NCBI RefSeq assembly: GCF_018687535.1
Contig: NZ_CP061295.1
Coordinates: forward strand, 186,001 to 250,000
From: Polynucleobacter sp. MWH-S4W17
Lineage (GTDB): Bacteria > Pseudomonadota > Gammaproteobacteria > Burkholderiales > Burkholderiaceae
Length of the DNA stretch: 64,000 bases
Reading direction: 5' to 3'
Shown: piece by piece, positions 1 to 8,114 of the stretch
Numbering within the stretch: position 1 is the first letter of the stretch
Layout of the letters: every line of letters begins with the position of its first letter
Program-made: the position numbers and the translations under genes
The notes under the pieces: model-generated
Databases searched by the model: none
Told to the model about the DNA's origin: nothing
The model's input: only the letters and a program-made list of their open reading frames with translations

Positions 1-604
1 ATAAGTTGAGCAGGATGTTGCGATGATGATTGGAGACAAAACGATTTGACTCCAAAACGAGGCTGCGTAACTCTTCTTTACTCATAGCCCTGCTATCAGA
101 AGAGGATTGCAGGCCAGATACTTTCATAAGACCAGAAACAAAGTTATTGATAAACCAAAGCAGCGGTTTCAATACAAAAGTCAGGGGCAAAATAAACCAG
201 CCAACATTGGAGGCAATCTTTTCTGGAAAAGCGGCACCAATGACCTTCGGGGTAATCTCGCTAAAAATAATGATGAGTAGGGCAACAACTAAAGTAGCAA
301 TTGAGAGTACGAGACCACTATCACCAAAAATATGCAGAGCAATCCCCGTAACCAGAATAGGAAGAACGGTATTGATCAGGTTGTTCGAAATCAGCAGCAC
401 CGACAATAAGGAGTCAATACGCTTTAGGAGTCTGTCAGCTAGCGCTGCACCTGCATTGCCACCATTGGCCATTGCACGTAGACGGTGACGATTGGAGGAC
501 AGCATGCTGGTTTCTGCCATCGAGAAAAAGCCAGAGAGTGCAAGTAAAAATAGGACTAGAGCAACTTGGCCATAAAGCGGCCAATCGTCAAAAAAGGTGT
601 CCAT
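1..604 (-). CDS. CorC/HlyC-family CNNM (DUF21) membrane protein, N-terminal part, cut by window edge
   Basis: Reading the minus strand from an ATG at 604-602 gives an open frame to the window edge (about 201 residues). It opens with MDTFFDDWPLYGQVAL, followed by hydrophobic segments at about residues 10-30, 60-85 and 90-115, and the FSMAETSMLSSNRHRL stretch typical of the CNNM/DUF21 transmembrane domain of the CorC/HlyC/YfjD family. In this family a CBS pair and a CorC_HlyC domain follow, which would lie outside the window. Members are inner-membrane proteins linked to Mg2+/Co2+ efflux or resistance, but individual substrates are often unproven. Family assignment is good; specific function is not resolved. 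Confidence 0.8.
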   Translation of the reverse strand, partial: MDTFFDDWPLYGQVALVLFLLALSGFFSMAETSMLSSNRHRLRAMANGGNAGAALADRLLKRIDSLLSVLLISNNLINTVLPILVTGIALHIFGDSGLVLSIATLVVALLIIIFSEITPKVIGAAFPEKIASNVGWFILPLTFVLKPLLWFINNFVSGLMKVSGLQSSSDSRAMSKEELRSLVLESNRFVSNHHRNILLNL

Positions 605-722
605 GAGGTCTGCCTGAAAAAAGTAAGGATGAGTCAATATAGCAAAGTGGCATTTCTCAAGCTATAGCCATGGAATAAATATCTGTCATCCCTCTTGTTT
701 ATTTATGTGAGAATCACTTGAT

Positions 723-1235
723 ATGGCTTCCATACCAACCCCTTTGAGCTCAAATGGCGCTAACTACTGTGTTATTGCGGCGCCTTTTGGGTGTCTGGGC
801 ATTTCGACGGAAATGGTGGAGGGTAGCCTAATGCTTTCTAGAATGGATTATTTGCCAGCCAACACGGTTTTAATCGCTCCACAGAATCAGCTGGCTAAAG
901 AGGTTGCGCGGCAGTGCATGGCTTACTTTCAGGATCCTCATTGGCAATTTGACTTACCCACAAAACCCGCGGGTACTGAGCACCAAAGAAAAGTGTGGAC
1001 TAGTATCCAAGACATACCTGCTGGAAAAACAAGAACCTATGGTGATGTAGCTAAAAAGATCAAGAGTGGGGCGCGTGCAGTAGGCACAGCGTGCGGTGCC
1101 AATCCCTACCCCTTAATTGCACCATGCCATCGAGTCGTGTCAGCCCAAGGTATTGGTGGCTTTATGAAAGAAAACTCCCCAGGTCTGTATCGCCAAATTA
1201 AGCTCTGGCTTTTAAAGCATGAAGGCGCTTTGTAG
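723..1235 (+). CDS. ogt: Methylated-DNA--protein-cysteine S-methyltransferase (O6-alkylguanine-DNA alkyltransferase)
   Basis: A 170-residue suicide DNA-repair protein that moves the methyl group from O6-methylguanine (or O4-methylthymine) to its own cysteine. The active-site motif PCHRVV is present with the acceptor Cys at residue 135. The family helix-turn-helix/arginine-finger stretch GARAVGTACGANPYPL lies just before it. The conserved domain (about residues 85-168) is complete; the N-terminal 80 residues are the variable Ogt-type domain. The start is preceded by a weak GAGA at 711-714. It is convergent with the squalene synthase gene, with only 6 bases between. The Ada sensor domain is absent, so this is the constitutive Ogt type. 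Confidence 0.9.
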   Translation: MASIPTPLSSNGANYCVIAAPFGCLGISTEMVEGSLMLSRMDYLPANTVLIAPQNQLAKEVARQCMAYFQDPHWQFDLPTKPAGTEHQRKVWTSIQDIPAGKTRTYGDVAKKIKSGARAVGTACGANPYPLIAPCHRVVSAQGIGGFMKENSPGLYRQIKLWLLKHEGAL

Positions 1236-1241
1236 GTTTGC

Positions 1242-2216
1242 TTATTTAGCGAGTGATCTGCTACTAAGGTTGAAAAAAATCTTCATCACCATATCGCTTT
1301 TAACGGCCCACTTTGTAAAGCCGTAGAAACTCATGACAGTGTTTCTAGAAAGTTTTACTTCATCTTTACTGTCGAATTCTTTACGATCTGCAACCTTTGA
1401 CAGAGTCATTACCGCCAAACCAAAAGCCAAAAAGCAGAAACGTCTCATACCCTGTTCCTGTTTAGGAATCAACAGAATGTAATGCAGAGATTCCCGGAGC
1501 TTTTCATAGGCAAGCCTGAGAAGTGCTTCATGACTAACATTGATTGGCTTCCAGGAGACCCCGCGGGCCTTATCCTCTGGTGAGTCTTTAAGAATATTGG
1601 TCATTTGTAGTGCTTGACCAAATGCAATTGCCAAATTTTCATGCCCCGCCATTTTTTCTTTGAAGGCCTGGGAATGGTTGCTAAAGATGGTTGTTAGCAG
1701 TTCGCCAACTACCCCTGCCACGACATAGCAATATTGTTCAAACTCAGCAAGATCTTGAAGGCCGGCTTGGTTTTGTCTTCCATGGAAGCACGACATTCCT
1801 TCAGACATGATGGAAACGCAACGACTGACTGCTGCTTGATCCTGGGTAGAGCAGGTATGCAAAATTCGCAGAACAGTGGGTGTATGAGAAATTAAATCCA
1901 ACTCATCTTGATTGCTGTAATTTTTTAATGCGTTGAGGCAGGGTGCAACAAATGCCTCAACTGGAGCCCTCTCAAGCACTGCATCCAAAAACAGCGCCGA
2001 AAGAGCTTGCTTGCTCTGTGGGCTTAAATCTGCGGCATCCTCAATAGTGTCAACAATGCGGCATAGCAAATAGGTGTTGCCGACTACCTTTTCGATGCTT
2101 GGTGGTAGAAGTGGGATGGTAAGGGCAAAAGTACGCGAGACAGATCCCAAAATAGCCTTTTGGTAGGCCAGATCGGCTGATGGACTCAATGTCGGGGATT
2201 GTTCGGGTGTTCTCAC
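1242..2216 (-). CDS. Squalene/phytoene synthase family protein, probably squalene synthase (farnesyl-diphosphate farnesyltransferase)
   Basis: A 324-residue all-alpha isoprenoid synthase. Two Asp-rich metal/diphosphate motifs are visible: DTIED at residues 56-60 and DSPED at 211-215 (in NILKDSPEDKARG). The order and spacing fit head-to-head condensation of two farnesyl or geranylgeranyl diphosphates. SRTFALTIPLLP near residue 27 and the NILKD context look closer to squalene synthase than to CrtB, but this is a judgement by eye. C-terminal residues 250-320 are hydrophobic but I do not call a clear membrane anchor. No hopene cyclase, desaturase or other squalene-pathway gene is adjacent, so the product's fate is unknown. 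ispB at 6.7 kb is the only other prenyl enzyme here. Confidence 0.78.
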   Translation of the reverse strand: MRTPEQSPTLSPSADLAYQKAILGSVSRTFALTIPLLPPSIEKVVGNTYLLCRIVDTIEDAADLSPQSKQALSALFLDAVLERAPVEAFVAPCLNALKNYSNQDELDLISHTPTVLRILHTCSTQDQAAVSRCVSIMSEGMSCFHGRQNQAGLQDLAEFEQYCYVVAGVVGELLTTIFSNHSQAFKEKMAGHENLAIAFGQALQMTNILKDSPEDKARGVSWKPINVSHEALLRLAYEKLRESLHYILLIPKQEQGMRRFCFLAFGLAVMTLSKVADRKEFDSKDEVKLSRNTVMSFYGFTKWAVKSDMVMKIFFNLSSRSLAK

Positions 2217-2269
2217 TCTTGAATTATGTCAGACCAATGCTCAACGTGGAGTGATCCAAATGGGTACTT

Positions 2270-2304
2270 TTTGCTAACTACCAAAAGTGACATAGCCATA
2301 TAAT
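2270..2304 (+). promoter_or_regulatory. Candidate sigma70 promoter for the sodium:solute symporter gene
   Basis: A perfect -10 hexamer TATAAT lies at 2299-2304, 24 bases before the symporter start. TTGCTA at 2271-2276 is the only -35-like hexamer nearby, but its 22-base spacing is too long. The -10 is good and the -35 is weak or absent. This 112-base gap also carries the divergent upstream region of the squalene synthase gene. Confidence 0.45.
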
Positions 2305-2328
2305 TTCATCAAATTTCACAAGGAGTAT

Positions 2329-3750
2329 TTGGGCGTGCTAATTTGGTTTGTCATTATTTACTGGGTTATCTCGGTCGGCATTGGCTTATGGGCAGCCCTA
2401 AGAGTCAAAAATACTGCTGACTTTGCTGCGGCTGGCCATAGCCTACCTTTGCCCATTGTTACCGCCACTGTATTTGCAACCTGGTTTGGCTCTGAAACCG
2501 TTTTAGGAATTCCGGCCACTTTTTTAAAAGAAGGATTGGGGGGAGTGGTTGCAGATCCCTTTGGTTCCTCTCTTTGTTTAATTTTGGTGGGACTGTTTTT
2601 TGCTCGCCATCTTTATAACCGTCGCATGCTCACTATCGGTGATTTTTTTCGCGAGAAGTATGGCCGCACAGTTGAGGTTTTAGTCACTCTTTGTATTGTT
2701 GTTTCTTACTTGGGTTGGGTTGCTGCACAAATTAAAGCTCTAGGATTGGTATTTAATGTTGTCTCTGAAGGAAGCATTTCTCAGACGGGCGGCATGATGA
2801 TTGGTGCTGCTAGTGTATTGATTTACACCTTATTTGGCGGGATGTGGTCGGTTGCTATTACGGACTTCATTCAGATGATCATTATTGTGGTCGGCATGCT
2901 CTATATCGGTGGTGAGATGACCTCGCAGACTGGCGGTATTGGTGTGGTGATTGAGCATGCAGCCGCCGGTGGCCAATTTAGTAACTTCTGGCCAGATATG
3001 AATTTAGCTTCGATCTTGGGCTTCGTTGCTGCCTTATGCACCATGATGTTGGGATCTATTCCGCAGCAAGATGTCTTTCAGCGAATTACCTCATCTAAGA
3101 ATGTGAACATTGCTGTCCAAGCAGCTTTGCTAGGCGGAGTGCTCTATTTTATTTTTGCATTTGTACCCATGTATTTGGCTTACTCGGCAACCTTGATTAG
3201 TCCGGATTTGGTCAAGGAATACCTCACCACTGATCCACAGATGATCTTGCCTAAGTTGATTCTGAACCACGCACCTCTTATTGCCCAGGTGATGTTCTTT
3301 GGTGCACTCCTCTCAGCCATTAAGAGTTGTGCCAGCGCTACCTTATTAGCGCCATCGGTAACGTTTGCTGAAAATATTGTGCGAGGTTTTTTCAAACATT
3401 TATCTGATCATGATTTGTTAAAGGTCATGCGGATTACGGTTTTATGTTTTGCTGTAGTGGTCACTTTCTTTGCGGTGAACTCGGAGCTGTCTATTTTTAA
3501 GATGGTGGAGAGTGCCTATAAAGTGACTCTAGTTGCCGCATTTGTGCCATTAGCGTTTGGGGTTTATTGGCCTAGAGCGAACTCCTTGGGCGGATTATTG
3601 GCCGTCGTTGGAGGCTTAACGATTTGGATCAGTTGTGAGACTTTGGCTCCGAATGCCATATTGCCGCCCCAATTAGCCGGTCTATTTGCTAGCATCGCAG
3701 GCATGATTTTAGGTAGCCTCGTACCGAAAGACTCATTAAAGGCTGTTTAG
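2329..3750 (+). CDS. Sodium:solute symporter family (SSS) transporter
   Basis: A 473-residue polytopic inner-membrane protein with about 13 hydrophobic segments. It carries SSS-family hallmarks: an early ATWFGSETVLGIPATFLKEG segment, the LFGGMWSVAITDFIQ stretch around residue 165, and a GSIPQQDVFQRI stretch near 245. The family couples Na+ to uptake of organic solutes; the substrate cannot be read here. Two starts are possible: TTG at 2329 (AGGAG at 2321-2325, only 3 bases away) and GTG at 2335, which has more usual spacing (9 bases). I favour GTG 2335, giving 471 residues. The neighbouring reductase, FAH-type hydrolase and GrdB-like genes hint at uptake of a carboxylic or amino acid for catabolism, which is inference. 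Confidence 0.85.
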   Translation: MGVLIWFVIIYWVISVGIGLWAALRVKNTADFAAAGHSLPLPIVTATVFATWFGSETVLGIPATFLKEGLGGVVADPFGSSLCLILVGLFFARHLYNRRMLTIGDFFREKYGRTVEVLVTLCIVVSYLGWVAAQIKALGLVFNVVSEGSISQTGGMMIGAASVLIYTLFGGMWSVAITDFIQMIIIVVGMLYIGGEMTSQTGGIGVVIEHAAAGGQFSNFWPDMNLASILGFVAALCTMMLGSIPQQDVFQRITSSKNVNIAVQAALLGGVLYFIFAFVPMYLAYSATLISPDLVKEYLTTDPQMILPKLILNHAPLIAQVMFFGALLSAIKSCASATLLAPSVTFAENIVRGFFKHLSDHDLLKVMRITVLCFAVVVTFFAVNSELSIFKMVESAYKVTLVAAFVPLAFGVYWPRANSLGGLLAVVGGLTIWISCETLAPNAILPPQLAGLFASIAGMILGSLVPKDSLKAV

Positions 3751-3855
3751 AGCATGATCTGCTTAAAAATGATGCAACTAAGAATATATTGCACCGCAAA
3801 ATGATCTCCTCTAATATGACAGTAATACAAAATTTTTTATTCTTATGGAGTTCCT

Positions 3856-4875
3856 ATGAAAATCTGTGTGATCGGCGGGGGTGGCGCTATTGGCGGTTAC
3901 TTAGCTGTCATGTTGGCGCGAGCGGGCAATGAGGTAACGGTTGTTGCGCGCGGTGCTACTTTGGCCGCAATTAAAGAGCGTGGCCTAGCTTTAATTATGG
4001 ATGACCAACCAGAGCCTTTGGTTGCCCAAGTTAAAGCGGTGGAAAAAATTGGTGATGCCGAGACTCCTGATGTTGTGATTCTTGCGGTGAAGGCTCATCA
4101 AGTAGAGCCGATCATTGATGATTTGGCGGCCATTATGGGTCCCGAAACTATTTTGATCCCAATGCAGAACGGAATTCCTTGGTGGTATTTCCAGAAGTTG
4201 AGCGGTGAATATCAAGATCATTCAGTGGAAACAGTGGATGCTGGTGGTATCGCTAAGAATGCCATTAACCCAAATAACATTATTGGTTGCGTAGTCTATC
4301 CAGCAACCTTTACTCAAGCGCCTGGCGTGATTCGTCACGTTGAAGGTAATCGCTTTCCATTGGGTGAGTTGGATGGCACAACGACTGAGCGCATTCAGAA
4401 GATATCGGAGATGATGGGCGCAGCTGGATTTAAGTCCCCTATTCTGGATGACATTCGCTCTGAGATCTGGCTCAAACTATGGGGCAATATGACTTTCAAT
4501 CCAATTAGCTCTTTGACGCATGGAACCTTGGAAGGCATCTGCCAATACCCATTGACCAAAGAGTTGGCTCGCAACATGATGGCCGAAGCGCAGACGATTG
4601 CCGAGAAGTTGGGTGTGACTTTCCGTGTGGATATCGAGCGTCGTATCGCTGGTGCTGAAAAAGTCGGTAAACACAAAACTTCCATGTTGCAAGACCTGGA
4701 AGCGGGTCGTAGCTTAGAGATTGATGCTTTATTGGGGTCAGTGATTGAGCTGGGCAAGATCACCCAAACCCCAACACCTTGCTTGAATACCGTATTTGCT
4801 TTGACTAAATACTTGGATGAAAACGTCCAGGCCTCTAAAGGTAGCTTGGCATTGCCATCGGTATCAGGCTACTAA
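3856..4875 (+). CDS. Ketopantoate reductase (PanE/ApbA) family NADPH-dependent 2-oxoacid reductase
   Basis: A 339-residue soluble enzyme with an N-terminal Rossmann nucleotide site GGGGAIGGYLA (residues 7-17) and the C-terminal helical domain of the 2-dehydropantoate 2-reductase family. The family-typical stretches IWLKLWGNMTFNPIS and TSMLQDLEAGRSLEIDALLG, which contribute catalytic Lys and substrate-binding residues, are both seen. True PanE makes pantoate for CoA, but many paralogues reduce other 2-oxoacids. The position between a solute symporter and an FAH-family gene makes a catabolic paralogue as likely as the pantothenate enzyme, so I give no symbol. GGAG at 3846-3849 supports the start. 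A strong terminator follows at about 4897. Confidence 0.85.
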   Translation: MKICVIGGGGAIGGYLAVMLARAGNEVTVVARGATLAAIKERGLALIMDDQPEPLVAQVKAVEKIGDAETPDVVILAVKAHQVEPIIDDLAAIMGPETILIPMQNGIPWWYFQKLSGEYQDHSVETVDAGGIAKNAINPNNIIGCVVYPATFTQAPGVIRHVEGNRFPLGELDGTTTERIQKISEMMGAAGFKSPILDDIRSEIWLKLWGNMTFNPISSLTHGTLEGICQYPLTKELARNMMAEAQTIAEKLGVTFRVDIERRIAGAEKVGKHKTSMLQDLEAGRSLEIDALLGSVIELGKITQTPTPCLNTVFALTKYLDENVQASKGSLALPSVSGY

Positions 4876-4896
4876 AAAAGTAAAGTTTCTTGAAAC

Positions 4897-4934
4897 AAAA
4901 AACCCTTGCTACTGAACATAGCAAGGGTTTTTTT
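4897..4934. terminator. Bidirectional rho-independent terminator between the PanE-like and FAH-family genes
   Basis: An 11-bp perfect stem (4900-4910 with 4920-4930, core ACCCTTGCT/AGCAAGGGT) has a 9-base loop. It is followed by a T-run on the plus strand and preceded by an A-run, so it can serve both convergent genes. Confidence 0.9.
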
Positions 4935-4947
4935 GTGGGGATAGAAA

Positions 4948-5715
4948 TTATTCGAAGCGATTATCTAGTTGGCCAACCCCATCAATAATGATGCTGACAT
5001 TGCTACCAGGCTTCATGGAGCCCACACCAACGGAAGTACCGCAAGCAATGATATCTCCAGCTTCAAGCGGTACATCTTGGGAAATGAGGCTCACTAATTT
5101 TGCGGGTGCGAAAATCATGTCCGCAATCGGATAGTTTTGACGCTCTTGATCATTGAGAATGGTTTTGATCGTTAGCTTACTCGGATCTACATCGGTAGTG
5201 ATGTAAGGGCCGAATACGCCAAAGGTATTAAAACTCTTAGAGCGAGTCCACTGTGCATAACCAGGGTCGCGGTTCAGGATTTCAATCGCGGTAACATCAT
5301 TAATGCAGGTATAGCCAAAGATGGCTTGAGCTGCTTCCGCCTCATCGACCTCATGACAGCGCTTGCCAATCACAATGCCAAGCTCTCCTTCATAAACAAC
5401 TTTTCCGGAATAGGACTTGGGGGTACGAATCACTTGGTTGGCGGCTAAGAAGGAGTTATTTCCCTTGAGAAAGTACAAAGGCTCTGCAGGTACGGCATGC
5501 TCAAGCTTCGTTACCAGTGCATGGAAGTTGTCGACCATGGCAACCATCTTGGAAGGAGTGCATGGGATATCAATCGTTACATCAGCCAGCTTGAGTGTTT
5601 CGCCTGTGGCCTTGGGTCCTTTAAATAAGTCACCCTCATACACTGCGATTTGGTCGCCCTGTACTTGTCCTAAACCACTTTTTCCTTGATGCTGAAATCT
5701 AAGCCACTGAGCCAT
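4948..5715 (-). CDS. Fumarylacetoacetate hydrolase (FAH) family protein
   Basis: A 255-residue enzyme of the FAH/HpaG superfamily, which cleaves or isomerises 3-oxo acids, decarboxylates oxaloacetate or hydrolyses acylpyruvates using Mg2+. The metal-binding motif YEGELGIVIGK (about residue 108) supplies acidic ligands, GYTCINDVTA follows near 133, and the C-terminal AGDIIACGTSVGVGSMKPG stretch is the usual family end. An N-terminal small domain (residues 1-65) precedes the catalytic barrel. It is read divergently from the GrdB-like gene with 53 bases between. The exact substrate cannot be told; the neighbourhood suggests a small catabolic route. Confidence 0.85.
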   Translation of the reverse strand: MAQWLRFQHQGKSGLGQVQGDQIAVYEGDLFKGPKATGETLKLADVTIDIPCTPSKMVAMVDNFHALVTKLEHAVPAEPLYFLKGNNSFLAANQVIRTPKSYSGKVVYEGELGIVIGKRCHEVDEAEAAQAIFGYTCINDVTAIEILNRDPGYAQWTRSKSFNTFGVFGPYITTDVDPSKLTIKTILNDQERQNYPIADMIFAPAKLVSLISQDVPLEAGDIIACGTSVGVGSMKPGSNVSIIIDGVGQLDNRFE

Positions 5716-5768
5716 AATGAGTTCCTATGAGATTAAATATTTGATATGCAATATCTTACAGGGATGGA

Positions 5769-6707
5769 TTGATGTCTAAGATTTCTGAACTCATATTTGC
5801 ACCAGAACGGGATCAGCCGATTCGCTATATAGAGCGCACCCGCAGCTACTACTTGGGTTTAGGCTATGAGAATCCGTATGTATGGGCTCACTATATTGAT
5901 GTGCCATTTACTCCGCTGAAAAAACCACTTGCGCAATCTGTCTTGGGTCTCATTACTACGGCCGTTCCTCATGACCCCAGTAAAGGACCTCAAGGCCAGG
6001 GCGCTCCTTACAATGCTGCAGCCAAGTTTTATCAGCCCTATCAACAGTCGATCGAAGGAAGTATCGATTTACGAATTGCCCATGTTGGGGTTGATCGCAA
6101 GAATGCCAATATGGAAGATAGCCATTGTTGGTTCCCGCTGGACGCCGCTAAACGAGCGGTTGCATCTGGAAGAATAGGCGGGCTTTCAGAAAACTTCTAT
6201 GGCTTGCCGACCAATCGAAGTCAGCGCCACACATTAGAGATTGATGCCCCCCGCGTTTTAGAGATGATAAAAGCCGACGGTGTCAATGTAGTGGCATTAA
6301 TTCCGAACTGCCCAATATGTCATCAGAGCCAAAGTTTATTAGCGCGTTACTTAGAGGCTGCAGGCATTTCAACAGTCGTGATGGGCGCCGCTAAAGACAT
6401 TGTTGAATATTGTGGGGTGCCACGACTAATGTTTAGTGATTTTCCGTTGGGTAATGCGGCTGCAAAACCAAATGATGTGCCTTCTCAGGATTTGAATTTT
6501 GAGTTGGCATTACGGCTTTTGGAGTCGGCTCCTGCAGCCCGCACAACGGTTCAATCACCATTGGTATGGTCAGAAGATCCTTCGTGGAAACTAGATTATT
6601 CCAATCTAGAGCAGTTATTGCCGCAAGAAATTGCACGTTTGCGTGAAGAGGCGGAACAGGTCCGAATGACTGCGCGTGAACTCAGATTGAATACTTTGGG
6701 ATCTTAG
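5769..6707 (+). CDS. Glycine/sarcosine/betaine reductase selenoprotein B (GrdB)-like protein without selenocysteine
   Basis: A 312-residue soluble protein. I recognise it as the GrdB/PrdB-like family found in aerobic proteobacteria from the combination IAHVGVDRKN, GLPTNRSQRHTLE, LIPNCPICHQSQSLLARYLE and the conserved block VPRLMFSDFPLGNAAAKP. In true GrdB/PrdB a catalytic selenocysteine sits in the segment that here reads NCPICH (residues 180-185), with Cys181 and Cys184 in its place. No in-frame TGA interrupts the gene. Role is unknown: the anaerobic Stickland reductase function is unlikely without partner subunits (no GrdA/C/D or PrdA nearby). The ATG at 5772 is an equally good start. It ends overlapping ispB's stop on the other strand. 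Confidence 0.65.
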   Translation: MMSKISELIFAPERDQPIRYIERTRSYYLGLGYENPYVWAHYIDVPFTPLKKPLAQSVLGLITTAVPHDPSKGPQGQGAPYNAAAKFYQPYQQSIEGSIDLRIAHVGVDRKNANMEDSHCWFPLDAAKRAVASGRIGGLSENFYGLPTNRSQRHTLEIDAPRVLEMIKADGVNVVALIPNCPICHQSQSLLARYLEAAGISTVVMGAAKDIVEYCGVPRLMFSDFPLGNAAAKPNDVPSQDLNFELALRLLESAPAARTTVQSPLVWSEDPSWKLDYSNLEQLLPQEIARLREEAEQVRMTARELRLNTLGS

Positions 6708-7708
6708 GTTTGCCTCGTAAGAGAGTAGGCACACAGAGCTTCCAGCGCAGCACTGGCTTCATTTGATGGGAAGTCTTTTAGGCAGGCTAAGGCCAGGTCG
6801 GCCTCACGCTTGGCTGCTGCTTGTGTGTAATCTAGAGCGCCAGAGTTTTGGACGGCGGCAAGGATTTGTGTAAACACATCATCTGGTAAATCTTGGTTTT
6901 GTTCAATTGCTGCGCGCACTAAAAGACGTTCTTCATTACTACCGTTTTCTAGCAAGTAAATCAGTGGCAGCGTAGGCTTACCTTCGCGTAAATCATCCCC
7001 GGCATTTTTTCCCATCTGTGCAGCATTAGCGGTGTAGTCCAGCAAGTCATCCATTAACTGAAAAGCCGTACCGATGTGACGTCCAAATGCAGCAGCTTGT
7101 TCGCGTTGCGTATCGGAGGCGTTGGCTAGGATGGCGCCAAGCTCAGTAGAGGCTTCAAAAAGCTTGGCCGTTTTATAGCGAATGACCTGTAAATAACTTG
7201 CTTCATCTACTTCTGGGTCATTCATATTGAGAAGTTGCAAAACTTCGCCTTCGGCAATCGTGTTGGTTGCGTCTGACAAAATTTGCATGACTCGAAGGTC
7301 GTTTGGGCCAACCATCATTTGGAAGGCTCGGGAATATAAGAAGTCGCCCACTAAAACACTGGCAGCATTGCCAAAAGCGGCATTGGCAGTCTCGCGACCT
7401 CTTCTCAGGGTAGATTCATCAACTACATCATCATGAAGCAGGGTAGCGGTGTGGATGAATTCAACTACAGCCGACATTTCCAGGGTGTGGGGTGTTTCTT
7501 TGCCATTGGCGAGGGCTTTGGCCACCAACATCAACAGGGCGGGCCTGACCCGCTTGCCGCCAGCCTGGATGATATAGCTCGAGATTTGGTCAATTAAGGC
7601 AACTTTTGATGCTAAACGCTGACGGATAACCTCGTCTAAGGCCTTGAAATCTAAGGCAATTGGGGCCAGAATTTGGCTTAAGTCATTGGTTTTGACAGTG
7701 CTCGTCAT
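6704..7708 (-). CDS. ispB: All-trans polyprenyl (octaprenyl) diphosphate synthase
   Basis: A 334-residue chain-elongating prenyltransferase that adds IPP units to FPP to make the ubiquinone side chain. Both Asp-rich motifs are present: LLHDDVVDEST (first DDxxD) and LMDDLLDYTA (second). I start at ATG 7708-7706, reading MTSTVKTNDLSQ. A longer in-frame frame runs upstream to 7894, but that extension is antisense to rplU, looks unlike any family N-terminus and would exceed the usual 320-335 residues. It is divergent from rplU, and the consensus rplU promoter lies across its first codons. The single-gene position next to rplU-rpmA is the common arrangement in gamma- and betaproteobacteria. Confidence 0.93.
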   Translation of the reverse strand: MTSTVKTNDLSQILAPIALDFKALDEVIRQRLASKVALIDQISSYIIQAGGKRVRPALLMLVAKALANGKETPHTLEMSAVVEFIHTATLLHDDVVDESTLRRGRETANAAFGNAASVLVGDFLYSRAFQMMVGPNDLRVMQILSDATNTIAEGEVLQLLNMNDPEVDEASYLQVIRYKTAKLFEASTELGAILANASDTQREQAAAFGRHIGTAFQLMDDLLDYTANAAQMGKNAGDDLREGKPTLPLIYLLENGSNEERLLVRAAIEQNQDLPDDVFTQILAAVQNSGALDYTQAAAKREADLALACLKDFPSNEASAALEALCAYSLTRQT

Positions 7709-7720
7709 GCAAGATATAAT
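7692..7720 (+). promoter_or_regulatory. Perfect consensus sigma70 promoter for rplU-rpmA-obgE
   Basis: TTGACA at 7692-7697, a 17-base spacer and TATAAT at 7715-7720 match the sigma70 consensus at all 12 positions. Predicted start is near 7727, giving a leader of about 57 bases before rplU. The -35 and half the spacer lie inside the 5' end of the divergent ispB gene. Confidence 0.9.
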
Positions 7721-7783
7721 AATGGGCTTAGCTGGTCCAGGGTGGATTAGCTTAAATGTAGATATTAATTGAGGTTTCAAACC

Positions 7784-8095
7784 ATGTACGCGGTCATAAA
7801 AACCGGTGGCAAACAATATAAAGTTGCTGCAGGCGAAAAATTGAAAATAGAACAGATACCAGCGGAAATCGGCAGCGAAATCACTCTTGACCAAGTCCTC
7901 GCCGTTGGCGAAGGCGCTTCACTGAAATTAGGTGATCCATTGGTTAATGGTGCAGCTGTGATGGCCACTGTCGTCTCCCAGGGACGTCACGATAAAGTGA
8001 CAATCTTTAAGATGCGCCGTCGCAAGCATTATCAAAAGCACCAAGGCCATCGTCAGAATTTCACTGAAATTTTGATCAACACGATTAAAGCCTAA
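7784..8095 (+). CDS. rplU: 50S ribosomal protein L21
   Basis: A 103-residue ribosomal protein beginning [14 protein letters not shown], the canonical L21 N-terminus, and ending with a basic [13 protein letters not shown] stretch that binds 23S rRNA. The start is ATG 7784, with GAGG at 7771-7774; a TTG at 7769 is in frame but gives a non-family extension. Length equals the usual 103. It is first in the rplU-rpmA-obgE run, driven by the consensus promoter at 7692-7720, with 19 bases before rpmA. Confidence 0.97.
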   Translation: MYAVIKTGGKQYKVAAGEKLKIEQIPAEIGSEITLDQVLAVGEGASLKLGDPLVNGAAVMATVVSQGRHDKVTIFKMRRRKHYQKHQGHRQNFTEILINTIKA

Positions 8096-8114
8096 TTCAG
8101 GGTAGGAGAAAGAT

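Noticed and set aside
30-488. 152-codon plus-strand open frame at the left edge
   Set aside because: It is antisense to the CNNM/CorC gene, whose minus-strand frame has hydrophobic helices and family motifs; this frame shows neither.
7709-7894. 62-codon upstream extension of ispB
   Set aside because: It runs antisense through rplU and its promoter, and resembles no prenyltransferase N-terminus; ATG 7708 gives the family length.
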